From assembly GCA_023384575.1 (NCBI GenBank), contig JAHDVP010000015.1:1177-65176 (forward strand): a stretch of 64,000 nt of DNA, given 5' to 3'. Positions 47,460 to 57,231 of this stretch are shown piece after piece. Each line of letters starts with the position of its first letter. The stretch's first letter is position 1. The notes under the pieces are model-generated. The model searched no databases. It was not told the origin of the DNA and saw only the letters and a program-made list of their open reading frames with translations. The DNA comes from Acidobacteriota bacterium. GTDB taxonomy: Bacteria; Acidobacteriota; Vicinamibacteria; Vicinamibacterales; JAFNAJ01. The translations under genes were made by a program, and so were the position numbers.

Positions 47460-48620
47460 TCACCCGACGCGCCGCAGGATCAGGCACTTCAGGTAGTAGG
47501 TTTCGGGCACGCCGAGCAGCACCGGGTGGTCTCTCCCCTGCATCCGCTTCTCGACGACGGCGACGGGAACGCCGACGTCGAGGGCCGCGCCGAGCACGAC
47601 GCTGCCGAACGTGGCCTCGTCCACGTGGTAGGAACACGTGCACGTGACGAGCACACCGCCCGGCGAGAGCAGCTTGAGGGCGCGCAGGTTGATCTCCTTG
47701 TAGCCGGAGAGCGCCCTGGGCAGCGCCGCCTTCGTCTTGGCGAACGCGGGCGGGTCGAGCACGATCGTGTCGAAGCGTTCGCCAGCCCGGTCGAGCTCGC
47801 GAAGGTCGTCGAACACGTTGGCGGTGCGGACGTCGACGTTGGACAGCCGGTTCAACTGGACGTTCTGACGGACCCGCGCGCAGGCGTCCTCCGAGACGTC
47901 GACGGCGTCGACGTGGTCGGTGCGAGCGGCCATGTGCAGGGCGAACCCGCCGTTGTACGAGAAGCAGTCGAGCGCCCGCCCCCGCGCGTAGCTGGCGGCG
48001 GCCGCGTGGTTCTCGCGCTGGTCGAGGAAGAGCCCCGTCTTCTGCCCCTGCCACAGGTCGGCCTCGTAGCGCACGGTGCCTTCCGTCACCTCGACGCGCT
48101 GGGGTACGTGCCCTGCGAGCACCTCGACGGTGCGTTCGAGCCCCTCGAGGTCGCGCACCTTCGAATCGTGGCGCGCGAGGATGCCGGCCGGCGACAACGC
48201 GCCGACGAGGGCGTCGACGATGACGTCCTGGTGGCGGGCCGTGCCCTGTGACAGCGCCTGCACGACCAGATAGTCGCCATACCTGTCGACGACGAGCGAG
48301 GGCAGGAGGTCGGCCTCGGCGTGGACCAGGCGGCAGGCGGTCGAGTCGATCGCGAGCGACCGGCGGAAGGCCAGGGCCGCGTCGACACGCTGCCGCCAGG
48401 TCGAGGCCGTGAAGCGATCGTCGCCCCGGGTGAGGACGCGCAGCGTGATCTGAGAGCGGTCGCTGAACAGGGCATCACCGAGCCGGCGCCCCTTCTGATC
48501 GGACACCTCGACGATGTCGCCGGCAGCGGCGTCGGCCGCCAGCACGTCCGTGCGGTAGATCCACGGGTGTCCGTGCTGGACGCGCTCCGCGCCCCGCCTC
48601 GAGACGACAACCTTGCCCAT
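47460..48620 (-). CDS. rlmI: 23S rRNA (cytosine-1962-C5)-methyltransferase RlmI-like
   Basis: 386 residues. The N-terminal PUA-type domain is GAERVQHGHPWIYRTDVLAAD; an EEHD-like middle domain has LLPSLVVDRYGDYLVVQALS; the SAM-dependent C-terminal domain includes GLFLDQRENH, ALDCFSYNGGFALH and LDPPAFAKTK, plus CTCSYHV with the catalytic Cys. It methylates C1962 of 23S rRNA in E. coli. The ATG at 48620 lies seven bases after a minus-strand TACTAT and has no ribosome site. Confidence 0.93.
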   Translation of the reverse strand: MGKVVVSRRGAERVQHGHPWIYRTDVLAADAAAGDIVEVSDQKGRRLGDALFSDRSQITLRVLTRGDDRFTASTWRQRVDAALAFRRSLAIDSTACRLVHAEADLLPSLVVDRYGDYLVVQALSQGTARHQDVIVDALVGALSPAGILARHDSKVRDLEGLERTVEVLAGHVPQRVEVTEGTVRYEADLWQGQKTGLFLDQRENHAAAASYARGRALDCFSYNGGFALHMAARTDHVDAVDVSEDACARVRQNVQLNRLSNVDVRTANVFDDLRELDRAGERFDTIVLDPPAFAKTKAALPRALSGYKEINLRALKLLSPGGVLVTCTCSYHVDEATFGSVVLGAALDVGVPVAVVEKRMQGRDHPVLLGVPETYYLKCLILRRVG

Positions 48621-48643
48621 CAGCGCTATAGTACAATCCGCGG
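48621..48643. promoter_or_regulatory. 23-bp bidirectional promoter between rlmI and rpiB
   Basis: TATAGTA (48627-48633) is the only promoter-like element. TATAGT on the plus strand ends 11 bases before the rpiB ATG; TACTAT on the minus strand ends seven bases before the rlmI ATG. This repeats the layout of the tgt/ddl gap almost exactly, including the same seven-base core. Confidence 0.55.
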
Positions 48644-49099
48644 ATGCGGATCGCACTCGGAGCCGATCACGCCGGGTTCGCCCTGAAGCAGGAGGTGGCG
48701 CGCCTGCTCGACGAGCTCGGCCTCGCCTATCACGACTTCGGCACCACATCCGACGACTCGGTCGACTACCCCGACTTCGCCGGGCCGGTGGCGCGCGAGG
48801 TGGTCGCCGGCCGGTGCGAGCGCGGCATCCTCATCTGCGGCACCGGCATCGGGATGGCGATGGCGGCCAACAAGGTGCCCGGGACGCGCGCGGCGCCGGC
48901 CTGCAGCGTCGAGGCGGCACGGCTGGCGCGCGAGCACAACGACGCCAACGTGCTCGCCCTCGGGGCGCGTCTGACGCCGAAGGCCCTCGCGCTCGACATC
49001 GTGCGCGTGTTCCTCGACACGCCGTTTGCCGGCGACCGCCACGCGCGGCGCATCGACAAGATCGCCGCACTCGAACACGCGGGCGACCTCGGTCGCTGA
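48644..49099 (+). CDS. rpiB: ribose-5-phosphate isomerase B
   Basis: 151 residues. [18 protein letters not shown] is the RpiB signature; [19 protein letters not shown] carries the catalytic Cys and the oxyanion loop; [20 protein letters not shown] completes the phosphate site. It interconverts ribulose-5-P and ribose-5-P. The first of three genes rpiB-glyA-dinG on the plus strand. Confidence 0.95.
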   Translation: MRIALGADHAGFALKQEVARLLDELGLAYHDFGTTSDDSVDYPDFAGPVAREVVAGRCERGILICGTGIGMAMAANKVPGTRAAPACSVEAARLAREHNDANVLALGARLTPKALALDIVRVFLDTPFAGDRHARRIDKIAALEHAGDLGR

Positions 49100-49121
49100 C
49101 CGTCGCCCCGGGGACAGCATC

Positions 49122-50405
49122 ATGAGCCAGCCCTCGTCACCTCCGCTCGCCGGCGTCCTTCGCACGCTGGCCGACACCGATCCCGAAGTCGCGACGGCGA
49201 TCCGCGACGAGGTCCGCCGGCAGAACACGGGGCTCGAGCTGATCGCCTCGGAGAACTTCGTGTCCGAGGCGGTGCTCCGCGCCATGGGCTCGGTGATGAC
49301 GAACAAGTACGCCGAGGGGTACCCGGGCAGGCGGTACTACGGCGGCTGCGAGTTCGTCGACGTCGCCGAGTCGCTCGCCATCTCGCGGGCGAAGACGCTC
49401 TTCGGGGCCGAACACGCCAACGTGCAGCCCCACTCGGGCGCGCAGGCGAACATGGCCGTCTACGTGGCGCACCTGCAGCCGGGCGACACGATCCTCGGCA
49501 TGAACCTCGCCCACGGCGGCCACCTCACCCACGGGCACCCGCTGAACTTCTCGGGCAAGTTCTACGCGGTCGTGCCGTACGGCGTCCGCGCCGACGACGA
49601 ACGGCTCGACTACGACGAGCTCGCGGCGAAGGCACGCGAGCACCGGCCGAGGCTCGTCATCGTCGGCGCGAGCGCGTATCCGCGGGAGATCGACTTCGCC
49701 CGGATCGCGGCGGTCGCCACGGAGGTCGGGGCTCTGGTCATGACGGACATGGCCCACATCGCGGGCCTCGTGGCGGCCGGTGTGCACCCGAGCCCGGTAC
49801 CGCATTCCGACTACGTGACGACCACGACCCACAAGACGCTCCGCGGCCCCCGCGGCGGTCTCATCCTCTCGAGGGCCACCTTCGCGAAGGACATCGACCG
49901 CGCGGTGTTCCCTGGCGTGCAGGGCGGGCCGCTCATGCACGTGATCGCCGCAAAGGCGGTGTGCTTCAAGGAGGCGCTCGAGCCCGGCTTCGCCGCGTAC
50001 CAGCGGCAGGTCGTCGCCAACGCGAGGGCGCTCGCCGCCGCCCTCGCCGACGCCGGCTTCCGCCTCGTCAGCGGCGGTACCGACAACCACCTGATGCTCG
50101 TCGACGTCTTCTCGAAGGGCCTCACCGGCAAGCTCGCCGAGGCGGCGCTCGGCAGGGCGGGCATCACCGTGAACAAGAACGCCATCCCGTTCGACACGCA
50201 CCCGCCGATGGTGGCGAGCGGGATCCGCATCGGCACGCCGGCGGTCACGACGCGGGGCATGCGCGAGACCGAGATGGGCCGCATCGCCGAGTTGATCGCC
50301 CGGGCCCTCGCGGCGCCCGAGGACGAAGCCGCGCTCGCCATGGTCCGCGCGGAAGTCGAGACGCTGTGCCGGACGTTCCCCCTGTACCCGGAAACGGGGG
50401 CCTGA
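49122..50405 (+). CDS. glyA: serine hydroxymethyltransferase
   Basis: 427 residues, full length. [34 protein letters not shown] and the PLP site [14 protein letters not shown] (the lysine follows THK) are canonical. It converts serine and tetrahydrofolate to glycine and methylene-THF. The ATG at 49122 starts the family-conserved N-terminus; the same frame extends upstream inside rpiB without support. It lies 22 bases after rpiB. Confidence 0.97.
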   Translation: MSQPSSPPLAGVLRTLADTDPEVATAIRDEVRRQNTGLELIASENFVSEAVLRAMGSVMTNKYAEGYPGRRYYGGCEFVDVAESLAISRAKTLFGAEHANVQPHSGAQANMAVYVAHLQPGDTILGMNLAHGGHLTHGHPLNFSGKFYAVVPYGVRADDERLDYDELAAKAREHRPRLVIVGASAYPREIDFARIAAVATEVGALVMTDMAHIAGLVAAGVHPSPVPHSDYVTTTTHKTLRGPRGGLILSRATFAKDIDRAVFPGVQGGPLMHVIAAKAVCFKEALEPGFAAYQRQVVANARALAAALADAGFRLVSGGTDNHLMLVDVFSKGLTGKLAEAALGRAGITVNKNAIPFDTHPPMVASGIRIGTPAVTTRGMRETEMGRIAELIARALAAPEDEAALAMVRAEVETLCRTFPLYPETGA

Positions 50406-52351
50406 TCGACGCCGTCCGGCAGGCGTTCGCCCCGGACGGGCACCTCGCCCGGACGCTCGACGGCTTCGAGCTTCGCCCGGGTCAGCAGGCGATGGCCGAA
50501 GCGGTGGCCTCGGTGTTCGACCGCGGAGGGCACCTGCTCGCCGAGGCGGGTACGGGCACGGGCAAGACGCTCGCGTACCTCATTCCGGCGATCCTCGCGC
50601 GCGAGCGAGTCGTCGTCTCGACCGGCACCAAGAACCTTCAGGAACAGATTCTCGAGAAGGACCTCCCCGTCCTGCGCCAGGCCCTCGGGACGCCGTTCAC
50701 CGCCACCTGCATGAAGGGGCGCGGCAACTATCTGTGTCTTCATCGCTTCGAGGCGTTCCGGGCGGCGCCGACGCTCGAAACGCCCGCCGACCGCGTCGCG
50801 CTGGCCCTGCTCGAGCACTGGGCGCCGACGACGACCGTGGGCGACCGCGCCGAGGTCGACGAACTGCCCGAGCAGGTGTCGTTCTGGAACGACGTCGCCG
50901 CGACGACGGACAACTGCCTCGGGGCCGAGTGCCCCCGGTTCGCCGACTGCTTCGTGACGCGCATGCGGCAGCGGGCGGCGGCCTCCGACGTGGTGATCGT
51001 CAACCATCACCTGCTCTGTGCGGACGCCGCGCTTCGCCACCACGACTTCGGCGAGGTCGTGCCCGAGACGCCGTGGCTGGTCGTCGACGAAGCCCACCAG
51101 CTCGAGGACGTCGTCACGCAGTACTTCGGCGTGGCCGTCAGCAGTCACCGCGTCGAGGACCTGGCGCGCGAAGGCCGCCGCGTCGCACGCGGCAGCCCGT
51201 CGCCCGACGCCATCGAGCGGGCCGCGGCGCACGTCGACACGTGCGCGCGGGGGTTCTTCGCCGACCTGCAATGGGGACGGGCAGCGGCGACGACGCGCGC
51301 GGCGAGGGAGGGCCTCTTCGACGAACGCGTGCGCCTGACGCCAGACTTGCTCGACCTGGCCGGCGAGTCGGGGCTCGAGCTGACGGGCGCGCTCGATGCC
51401 CTCGCCCGGACCGCGGCCAGCCTGCCCGACGCGTCGGAAGACGTGCGTTCGGTCGGTCGTCGCGCAGGCGAGCTCGGCCACGACCTGCGCATGCTGCTGC
51501 GCGCGGAGGACCCCGCGTTCGTCTACTTCCTGGAGGTCCGGGGCCGCACGGTGTTCCTCCGCGCCACGCCCATCGACGTGGCGGCCATCGTCCGGAGCGC
51601 GCTGGTCGACCGGTTCCGATCGGTCGTGTTCACCTCGGCGACCCTGGCGGTCGACGCGTCGTTCGCCTACGCGAAGGCCAGGCTGGGCGTGAACGAAGCC
51701 GAGAGCATCCGCCTGCCGTCGGAGTTCGACTACCGGTCGCAGGCCCTGCTCTACCTACCGCCACGCATGCCCGACCCCCGCTCGCCGTCGTTCGGCGAAC
51801 ACGCGGCGCGCGAGGTCGTCGAGATCCTCCAGCGCACGGAGGGCCGGGCCTTCGTCCTCTTCACGAGCTACGCCACGCTCCGCGACGTGCAGGCGAGGAT
51901 TGCCTCCCGCCTGCCCTACCCGCTGATGGTGCAAGGCACCGCGCCCCGCTCGCTGCTCGTCGACGCGTTCCGCGGGACGCCGAATGCCGTCCTGCTCGCC
52001 ACCTCGAGCTTCTGGCAGGGCGTCGACGTCGCGGGCGAGGCGCTGAGCTGCGTGGTCGTCGACAAGCTGCCATTTGCCTCGCCCGCCGACCCGATCGTCC
52101 AGGCTCGGATCGAGGCCATCGCCGCGCGGGGGGGTGACGCCTTCTCGGACTACCAGGTGCCGTTTGCTATCCTGACCCTGCTGCAGGGGCTCGGCCGCCT
52201 GCTGCGCACCCGGAGCGACCGTGGCGTGCTCGCGGTGCTCGACCCGAGGCTGCGGACCAAGGGGTACGGCCGGCGGTTCCTCGAGGCCCTGCCGCCGGCG
52301 CCGATCACGCACCGGCTCGACGACATCGAGCGGTTCTTCGCCGCCCCGTAG
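50366..52351 (+). CDS. dinG: DinG-family ATP-dependent DNA helicase
   Basis: About 660 residues. [12 protein letters not shown] is the Q-like motif and [16 protein letters not shown] the Walker A; four Cys ([23 protein letters not shown]) suit the 4Fe-4S cluster of XPD/DinG helicases; [10 protein letters not shown] is the DEAH box; the later motifs include FTSATL and [13 protein letters not shown] 5'-3' helicase for structured DNA. The start is uncertain: GTG 50366, inside glyA, is the furthest upstream that is sensible; a CTG at 50402, overlapping the glyA stop, follows a G-run. An ATG at 50491 would remove the Q motif and is unlikely. Confidence 0.9.
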   Translation: MPDVPPVPGNGGLIDAVRQAFAPDGHLARTLDGFELRPGQQAMAEAVASVFDRGGHLLAEAGTGTGKTLAYLIPAILARERVVVSTGTKNLQEQILEKDLPVLRQALGTPFTATCMKGRGNYLCLHRFEAFRAAPTLETPADRVALALLEHWAPTTTVGDRAEVDELPEQVSFWNDVAATTDNCLGAECPRFADCFVTRMRQRAAASDVVIVNHHLLCADAALRHHDFGEVVPETPWLVVDEAHQLEDVVTQYFGVAVSSHRVEDLAREGRRVARGSPSPDAIERAAAHVDTCARGFFADLQWGRAAATTRAAREGLFDERVRLTPDLLDLAGESGLELTGALDALARTAASLPDASEDVRSVGRRAGELGHDLRMLLRAEDPAFVYFLEVRGRTVFLRATPIDVAAIVRSALVDRFRSVVFTSATLAVDASFAYAKARLGVNEAESIRLPSEFDYRSQALLYLPPRMPDPRSPSFGEHAAREVVEILQRTEGRAFVLFTSYATLRDVQARIASRLPYPLMVQGTAPRSLLVDAFRGTPNAVLLATSSFWQGVDVAGEALSCVVVDKLPFASPADPIVQARIEAIAARGGDAFSDYQVPFAILTLLQGLGRLLRTRSDRGVLAVLDPRLRTKGYGRRFLEALPPAPITHRLDDIERFFAAP

Positions 52352-52407
52352 GACGGCACGGCGGGACTCGCCGCGCCGGGGCACCACCCCGCGCGCCGAC
52401 GGGGACG

Positions 52408-53337
52408 TCACCGCCCGGCGACGTAACCTCGGCGATGCCGGACCTTCAGGGACGGATCCGCGAGGCGCACCCGGATCGAGTGGTAGGTGTCGTCGGCCGG
52501 ACGGGGCGCGGCGTACCCCAGGAGGTACTGCGAGTTCAGCTCCTCGGCGATGCGGGCGGTCGCATCGACGAGGTCCACGCTGTCGCGGACGATCTCGGTG
52601 TAGCCGCCCGAATCGTCGGTGATTTCGCGCAGGGCGTACGGATCGGGACGACCGCTCACGGGCCGCCGCCCGGGCTGGTCGATGGCGATGGCGTAGACGA
52701 ACGCGTCGCTGCGCCTCAACTCGGCGCGCAGCCGCGGCAGTCCGATGTCGCTGGCCGTGTCGGCGCCGTCGGAGATCACGACGAGGGCGGCGCGCTGGTG
52801 ACGCCGCGTGTCGAACCGAGGCAGGGCATCGGCGATCGCGTCGTACATGGCCGTGCCTCCGGAAGGCACGACCGCGTCGAGCACGTGCGCCAGACTGGCG
52901 GGCTGCAGTGTCCACGGGGCGATCTCGCGCGGGCGATGGTTGAAGGCGACGAGAAACGCCTCGTCCTCCGGGTCGAGCAGGTCGCTCACGAATCGGCGGA
53001 GCGCGAAGCGCGCGTCCTCGATGCGACGGCCCGTCATGCTCTCGCTCACGTCGAGCACGATGCCGAGGCTGACCGGCACGCGATCGGTCACAAACTGCGT
53101 GAGCGGCTGCGGGTCGCCGTTGTCGGAGACGCGAAAGTCGCTGGCCGTGAGACCGGTGACCAGCCGGCCGTCGGCATCGCGCACGGTCGCCGTCACCATG
53201 ACGACGTCGACGCGACCGCGCCACTGCGGCGTCCCGCCCGGAGCGACCGGCACGACCGGCGACTGGCGGGCGTCCGCCACGAGGACGGCGGCGACGATCG
53301 CGACGACACCGGCGGCGAATCGGGTGGAGGCGCGCAT
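52408..53337 (-). CDS. secreted VWFA-domain protein (acidobacterial VWFA-related type)
   Basis: 309 residues from ATG 53337 (an ATG at 53358 is possible). A signal peptide is followed by a region with VTGLTASDFRVSDNGDPQPL, then the VWA domain with the MIDAS motif DVSESMTGRRIED, SGGTAMYDAI and ISDGADTASD. The C-terminus has a GYAAPRPADDTYHSIRVRL pattern. This architecture is common and numerous in Acidobacteria; the role is unknown, perhaps extracellular adhesion or assembly. Confidence 0.88.
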   Translation of the reverse strand: MRASTRFAAGVVAIVAAVLVADARQSPVVPVAPGGTPQWRGRVDVVMVTATVRDADGRLVTGLTASDFRVSDNGDPQPLTQFVTDRVPVSLGIVLDVSESMTGRRIEDARFALRRFVSDLLDPEDEAFLVAFNHRPREIAPWTLQPASLAHVLDAVVPSGGTAMYDAIADALPRFDTRRHQRAALVVISDGADTASDIGLPRLRAELRRSDAFVYAIAIDQPGRRPVSGRPDPYALREITDDSGGYTEIVRDSVDLVDATARIAEELNSQYLLGYAAPRPADDTYHSIRVRLADPSLKVRHRRGYVAGR

Positions 53338-53378
53338 GACCCTGGCCTGATCCCGCATGCTACACTTTCGGCGACGGC

Positions 53379-54434
53379 ATGTCCCCAGCACTCGCCCAGG
53401 CCACTGGCGTGGCCCGCGCCCCAGCCCGCACGCCAAACGGCGCCGGCCCGGCTGCGGCCCGACCCTTCCTCAAGTGGGCCGGCGGGAAACGGCAGCTCCT
53501 GCCGGCGCTGCGCCCGTTCTACCCGGGCCAGTTCGGCGCCTACTTCGAGCCGTTCGTGGGCAGCGGCGCGGTGTTCTTCGATCTGCACCAGCTCGGGCGC
53601 CTCGATGGCCACCGCGCGACCCTCGCCGACACCAACCTCGATGTCGTCGCGTGCTACGAGGCCATCCAGCACGACGTCGCGCCGGTCGTCCGCCATCTGC
53701 GCGCGCTCGAGGCCCGGCACGCGCAGGATGGGGAGGCGTGCTATTACGACGTTCGCGACCGCCACTTCAACCCGCTGCGCCGGCGCCCTGGGGCGCTCCG
53801 CCGCCATCGCGCTCGACTCGCCGCGATGGTGATCTACCTGAACCGCACCGGGTTCAACGGGCTGTTCCGGTTGAACGCCGCGGGCGATTTCAACGTCCCG
53901 ACCGGGCGGTACGCGCATCCCCGGATCTGTGACGCTGACAACCTGCGCGCCGTCGGCCACGCGCTCAGACGCGGCCGCGTCGACATGCGCGCCGGGTCGT
54001 TCGAGTTCGTGCTCGACGAGGCCCGGCCCGGAGACTTCCTGTACTTCGATCCGCCGTACGCCCCGGTTTCACCGACGGCCCGCTTCACCCATTACACGTC
54101 CGGAGGCTTCGGCGACGACGACCAGCGGCGGCTCCAGGCCACCGTGGTCGAGCTGGCGTCTCGCGGCTGTCAGGTCCTCGTGTCGAACTCCGTGGCCCCG
54201 ATCGTCCACGACCTGTACGTGGCGAGCGGGACGGCTCGCGCGGCCGGCCTGGAGGTCCACCGCGTACCGGCGCGTCGCGCCATCAATTCGGCCGCCGGCC
54301 GACGGGGCGTCGTCGACGAGTTCGTCATCACGAACATCCGGCCCGACCGCCTCGCGACACCCGCTCCGACCGGTGGTTTGCACCGCGACGGGCGTGGCGA
54401 GTGGATGCCGGCACCCCTCGAGCTCCGGCGTTGA
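53379..54434 (+). CDS. dam: DNA adenine methyltransferase (Dam-like, N6-adenine)
   Basis: 351 residues. The SAM-binding FLKWAGGKRQLLPALR and EPFVGSGAVFFDLH, and the catalytic DPPYAPVSPTARFTHYT, are as in alpha-class N6-adenine MTases (Dam, DpnM). The target-recognition region and a short C-terminal tail follow. There is no adjacent restriction gene, so it looks like an orphan regulatory methylase or one paired elsewhere. GATC is the usual target of the class, but this is not established from sequence. TACACT stands 12 bases before the ATG. Confidence 0.88.
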   Translation: MSPALAQATGVARAPARTPNGAGPAAARPFLKWAGGKRQLLPALRPFYPGQFGAYFEPFVGSGAVFFDLHQLGRLDGHRATLADTNLDVVACYEAIQHDVAPVVRHLRALEARHAQDGEACYYDVRDRHFNPLRRRPGALRRHRARLAAMVIYLNRTGFNGLFRLNAAGDFNVPTGRYAHPRICDADNLRAVGHALRRGRVDMRAGSFEFVLDEARPGDFLYFDPPYAPVSPTARFTHYTSGGFGDDDQRRLQATVVELASRGCQVLVSNSVAPIVHDLYVASGTARAAGLEVHRVPARRAINSAAGRRGVVDEFVITNIRPDRLATPAPTGGLHRDGRGEWMPAPLELRR

Positions 54435-54501
54435 GCCCGCCGGAACGTCGCCCGCCACACCGGCACTGACGCCGGTCGGACCGCCGGTTTGCTGCCGAAA
54501 A

Positions 54502-54526
54502 GCGGTCCCCGCGACGCGGGGACCGC
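54502..54526. terminator. strong hairpin after dam
   Basis: GCGGTCCCCGC-gac-GCGGGGACCGC is a perfect 11-bp stem with a 3-nt loop. On the plus strand it lacks a T-run; a run of four A precedes it, so as a classical terminator it fits the minus strand better. It probably ends dam transcription weakly or insulates the next promoter. Confidence 0.5.
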
Positions 54527-54537
54527 CGGAGTGGGTG

Positions 54538-54543
54538 TAAACT
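54538..54543 (+). promoter_or_regulatory. -10 element (TAAACT) of the TPR gene
   Basis: GTGTAAACTGAGG, 49 bases before the start at 54592. It resembles the -10 sites near 15504 (TATACT) and 63953 (TAAACT). No -35 is evident. Confidence 0.4.
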
Positions 54544-54591
54544 GAGGCCAGCCGACCGGTCCCCAGGTCCATTCTTCCGGAGGGTGTATAC

Positions 54592-55563
54592 ATGCTTCGT
54601 GACATTCTCAGCCGCCGGATGGTGACGCTTGCCGCGCTCGTCACCGCCGTCGCGCTCAGTGTTCCTGCGTTCGCCCAGTCCACCGGGATGGTCAAGGGAA
54701 AGGTCGTCGACGGGGCGGGCAACCTGGTCGACGGCGCGAAGGTCGTCATCGAGTTCCTCGATGGCGTGACCCGCAAGTACGAGACCAAGACCAACCGTCG
54801 CGGCGAGTTCATCCAGATCGGCCTGAGCTCGGGCAACTACCGTGTCACCGCGTCGAAGGACGGCGTGGGCGCGCAGGCCTTCGACGTCAGGGTGAGGCTC
54901 GGGCAGACCGCCGAGGTCAACTTCCAACTCGTGCCGGGTGGCGCGGCCGAGATGATGTCACCCGAGGAGGCGAAGAAGCTCGAGGCCTTCAAGAAGATCT
55001 TCGAGGCCGGCGTCGCCGCCAGCAACGCCGGCGATCACGACGGCGCCATCGCGAGCTTCCAGGAGGCGCTGGTCGCCGATCCCGACTGTTACGCTTGCCA
55101 GTACAACATCGGCGGGTCGCACGCCGCGAAGAAGGACTTCCTGGCGGCCGAGGAAGCGTTCAAGAAGGCCATCGCCATGCGGCCCGACTCCCCCGAGCCG
55201 TACAACGCGCTCGCCAACGTCTACAACGCCGAGCGCAAGTTCGACGAGGCCGCGAAGATGACCGAGGAAGCGGCCAAGCGCGTCGGGGCGGGCGGTGCCG
55301 GCGCCGGCGACGCGGACTCGCTGTTCAACCAGGGCGTGATCTTCTGGAACGCCGGCAAGATTCCCGACGCGAAGAAGCAGTTCGAGCAGGCGGTCAAGCT
55401 GAACCCGAACATGGCCGACGCACACTACTGGCTCGGCATGGCGCTGCTCAACGAGGGCAACCTGCCCTCAGCGGCCGAGCACTTCGACGCCTACGTGAAC
55501 CTCGCGCCGGACGGGCAATACGCCGACCAGGCCAAGGGCGTGCTGTCGCAGATCAAGAAGTGA
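54592..55563 (+). CDS. secreted protein with carboxypeptidase-regulatory-like domain and TPR repeats
   Basis: 323 residues. The signal peptide ends at VPAFAQS (about 28). Residues 30-115 are a CarboxypepD_reg-like beta-sandwich (GMVKGKVVDGAGNLVDGAKV, YETKTNRRGEFIQIGLSSGN). The remainder is TPR: EAGVAASNAGDHDGAIASFQE, ACQYNIGGSHAAKKDFLAA, SLFNQGVIFWNAGKIPDAKK and MADAHYWLGMALLNEGNLPS. It is probably a periplasmic scaffold or TonB-receptor-associated protein; function is unknown. GGAGGGT lies seven bases before the ATG. Confidence 0.88.
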   Translation: MLRDILSRRMVTLAALVTAVALSVPAFAQSTGMVKGKVVDGAGNLVDGAKVVIEFLDGVTRKYETKTNRRGEFIQIGLSSGNYRVTASKDGVGAQAFDVRVRLGQTAEVNFQLVPGGAAEMMSPEEAKKLEAFKKIFEAGVAASNAGDHDGAIASFQEALVADPDCYACQYNIGGSHAAKKDFLAAEEAFKKAIAMRPDSPEPYNALANVYNAERKFDEAAKMTEEAAKRVGAGGAGAGDADSLFNQGVIFWNAGKIPDAKKQFEQAVKLNPNMADAHYWLGMALLNEGNLPSAAEHFDAYVNLAPDGQYADQAKGVLSQIKK

Positions 55564-56270
55564 CCGACGCGCCCCTCGCCGAGATCGTCGGCGAACACGT
55601 GCGGGCGGTCCGTTCGCGCATCGAACGGGCCGCCGCCCGGGCCAGCCGCGCCCCTTCCTCCGTCCGTCTCATCGCAGTCTCCAAGACCTTCGGGCCGGAC
55701 CACGTCAGGGCGGCGATGGCGGCTGGCCAGACGGAGTTCGGCGAGAACCGCGTCCAGGAAGCCCTACAGAAAATCGACGCTCTGGCCGACACCAGATGTG
55801 GGTGGCACCTGATCGGGCACCTGCAGTCGAACAAGGCCCGAAAAGCGGTCGGTCCGTTCGTGATGGTGCAGTCGGTCGACAGCCTCGATCTGCTCCTCCG
55901 GCTCGAACGGGTCGCCGGTGAGGCCGCCCACCAGATCGAGGTGCTGGTGCAGGCCGACCTGGCCGGCGAGGCGACGAAGTTCGGCGCGCCTCCGGGCGAG
56001 GTCGACCGCATGTTCGACGCCGCGGCGCGCCTCGAGGCGGTCCGGGTCGTCGGCCTGATGCTGCTGCCGCCGCTGTTTGACGACCCGGAGGCGACGCGGC
56101 CGTATTTCCGCCGCCTGCGCGCGCTGCGCGATGGGCTGGCCGCACGAGGCGTGCCGGCCGCGATGCTTCGCGAGCTGTCGATGGGCATGAGTCACGACTT
56201 CGAGGTCGCCATCGAGGAGGGCGCGACGATCGTCCGGGTCGGCAGCGCCATCTTCGGCGCCCGGAGTTGA
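55560..56270 (+). CDS. yggS: YggS-family pyridoxal-phosphate homeostasis protein
   Basis: 236 residues. SVRLIAVSKTFGPDHVRAA carries the PLP-binding Lys; GENRVQEALQKI, WHLIGHLQSNKA and the C-terminal RELSMGMSHDFEVAIEEG with VRVGSAIFG are conserved. It controls PLP and amino-acid balance. The start is GTG 55560, overlapping the TPR gene stop by GTGA. It belongs to the same run as divIVA and DUF167, as in many bacteria (ylmE region). Confidence 0.94.
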   Translation: MTDAPLAEIVGEHVRAVRSRIERAAARASRAPSSVRLIAVSKTFGPDHVRAAMAAGQTEFGENRVQEALQKIDALADTRCGWHLIGHLQSNKARKAVGPFVMVQSVDSLDLLLRLERVAGEAAHQIEVLVQADLAGEATKFGAPPGEVDRMFDAAARLEAVRVVGLMLLPPLFDDPEATRPYFRRLRALRDGLAARGVPAAMLRELSMGMSHDFEVAIEEGATIVRVGSAIFGARS

Positions 56271-56299
56271 GGGACAGGACGTCCCGGGGAGAACGTTCG

Positions 56300-56902
56300 A
56301 TGAAAGTCACGCCGCTCGATCTGCGCCAGACCCAGTTCGGGACCGCCATGCGCGGGTACGACAAGCAGGAGGTGCGCGGCTTCCTCAACGAGGCCGCCGA
56401 TGCGTACGAGCAGGTGCTCCGCGACCTCGACCGGCTCCGCCAGGAGTTGCTGCGCGCCGAGGAGGCCCTCGCCGAGCACCGCGAGCGGGAAGTGAGCCTG
56501 CGGAACACGCTCCTGACGGCCCAGCGGCTCGCCGACCAGATTCGCGAGAACGCCGAGCAGGAGTCGAAGATGCTGATCCGCGAGGCCGAAGGCCGCGCCG
56601 ACCTGATCCTGCAGAAGGCGCAGTCGCGGCTCGAGGAGGTCGACCGCGACATCCACGAACTCAAGCTCCGGCGCCGCGACGTCGAGGCCTCGCTCGAGGC
56701 GTCCATCGCCGGCCTGAACAACGCGCTGAGCTTCGTGCGGTCGAAGGACGCGGCCGAGAAGGACGACAAGCTGCTGCTGCACCGGCCGCGTCAGGCGGAC
56801 GTGCCCGCCGCACCCGCGCCGAGGGAGGTGCGCGCGGCGGCGTCCGGCCACGGACCGATTCAGCTGCCACCCTCGCCGCTCGGCCCCCCCGAGGCGCCCT
56901 GA
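56300..56902 (+). CDS. DivIVA-domain protein
   Basis: 200 residues. MKVTPLDLRQTQFGTAMRGY is the N-terminal DivIVA membrane-binding motif, and KQEVRGFLNEAADAYEQVLR the next helix; the rest is a long coiled coil (about 40-150) with a disordered Pro-rich tail. DivIVA proteins bind curved membrane and organise division or polar growth. GGGGAGA precedes the ATG by eight bases. It lies 29 bp after yggS. Confidence 0.92.
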   Translation: MKVTPLDLRQTQFGTAMRGYDKQEVRGFLNEAADAYEQVLRDLDRLRQELLRAEEALAEHREREVSLRNTLLTAQRLADQIRENAEQESKMLIREAEGRADLILQKAQSRLEEVDRDIHELKLRRRDVEASLEASIAGLNNALSFVRSKDAAEKDDKLLLHRPRQADVPAAPAPREVRAAASGHGPIQLPPSPLGPPEAP

Positions 56903-56931
56903 CCCGGCCGAACGCCGGGTGACGGCGGGCC

Positions 56932-57231
56932 GTGCCGCCCCTCCCCTCGTTCCTGCACCCGCACTCCGACGGCTGTCTCGTCGAGGTGCGTGTCGTCCCG
57001 CGGGCCGGCCGGACCGCGCTCGCCGGGGCGCGAGGTGGGGCGCTGCTCGTCCGCCTCGCCGCCGCACCCGTCGAGGGAGCCGCCAACGAGGCGTTGATCG
57101 AGCTGATCGCCGGGGCGCTCGGCGTGCCGAAGCGGCAGGTCGTCGTCGTCGCGGGTGCCCGCTCGCGGGCCAAGCGTGTCGTCGTCCACGGGCTCACGGC
57201 CGAGGCGGCCGCGCGGGCGCTCAGGGAATGA
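56932..57231 (+). CDS. DUF167 (YggU) family protein
   Basis: 99 residues. LVEVRVVPRAGRTALAGARG and VRLAAAPVEGAANEALIELIA are the family core; QVVVVAGARSRAKRVVVHGL ends it. Function unknown; often near yggS and yggT. The GTG start is 30 bases after divIVA. Its 3' end overlaps the convergent gene by 11 bases. Confidence 0.9.
   Translation: MPPLPSFLHPHSDGCLVEVRVVPRAGRTALAGARGGALLVRLAAAPVEGAANEALIELIAGALGVPKRQVVVVAGARSRAKRVVVHGLTAEAAARALRE

Noticed and set aside
50491-52351. Later DinG start at ATG 50491
   Set aside because: It would remove the LRPGQQ motif that the helicase family needs; an upstream GTG or CTG start is more likely.
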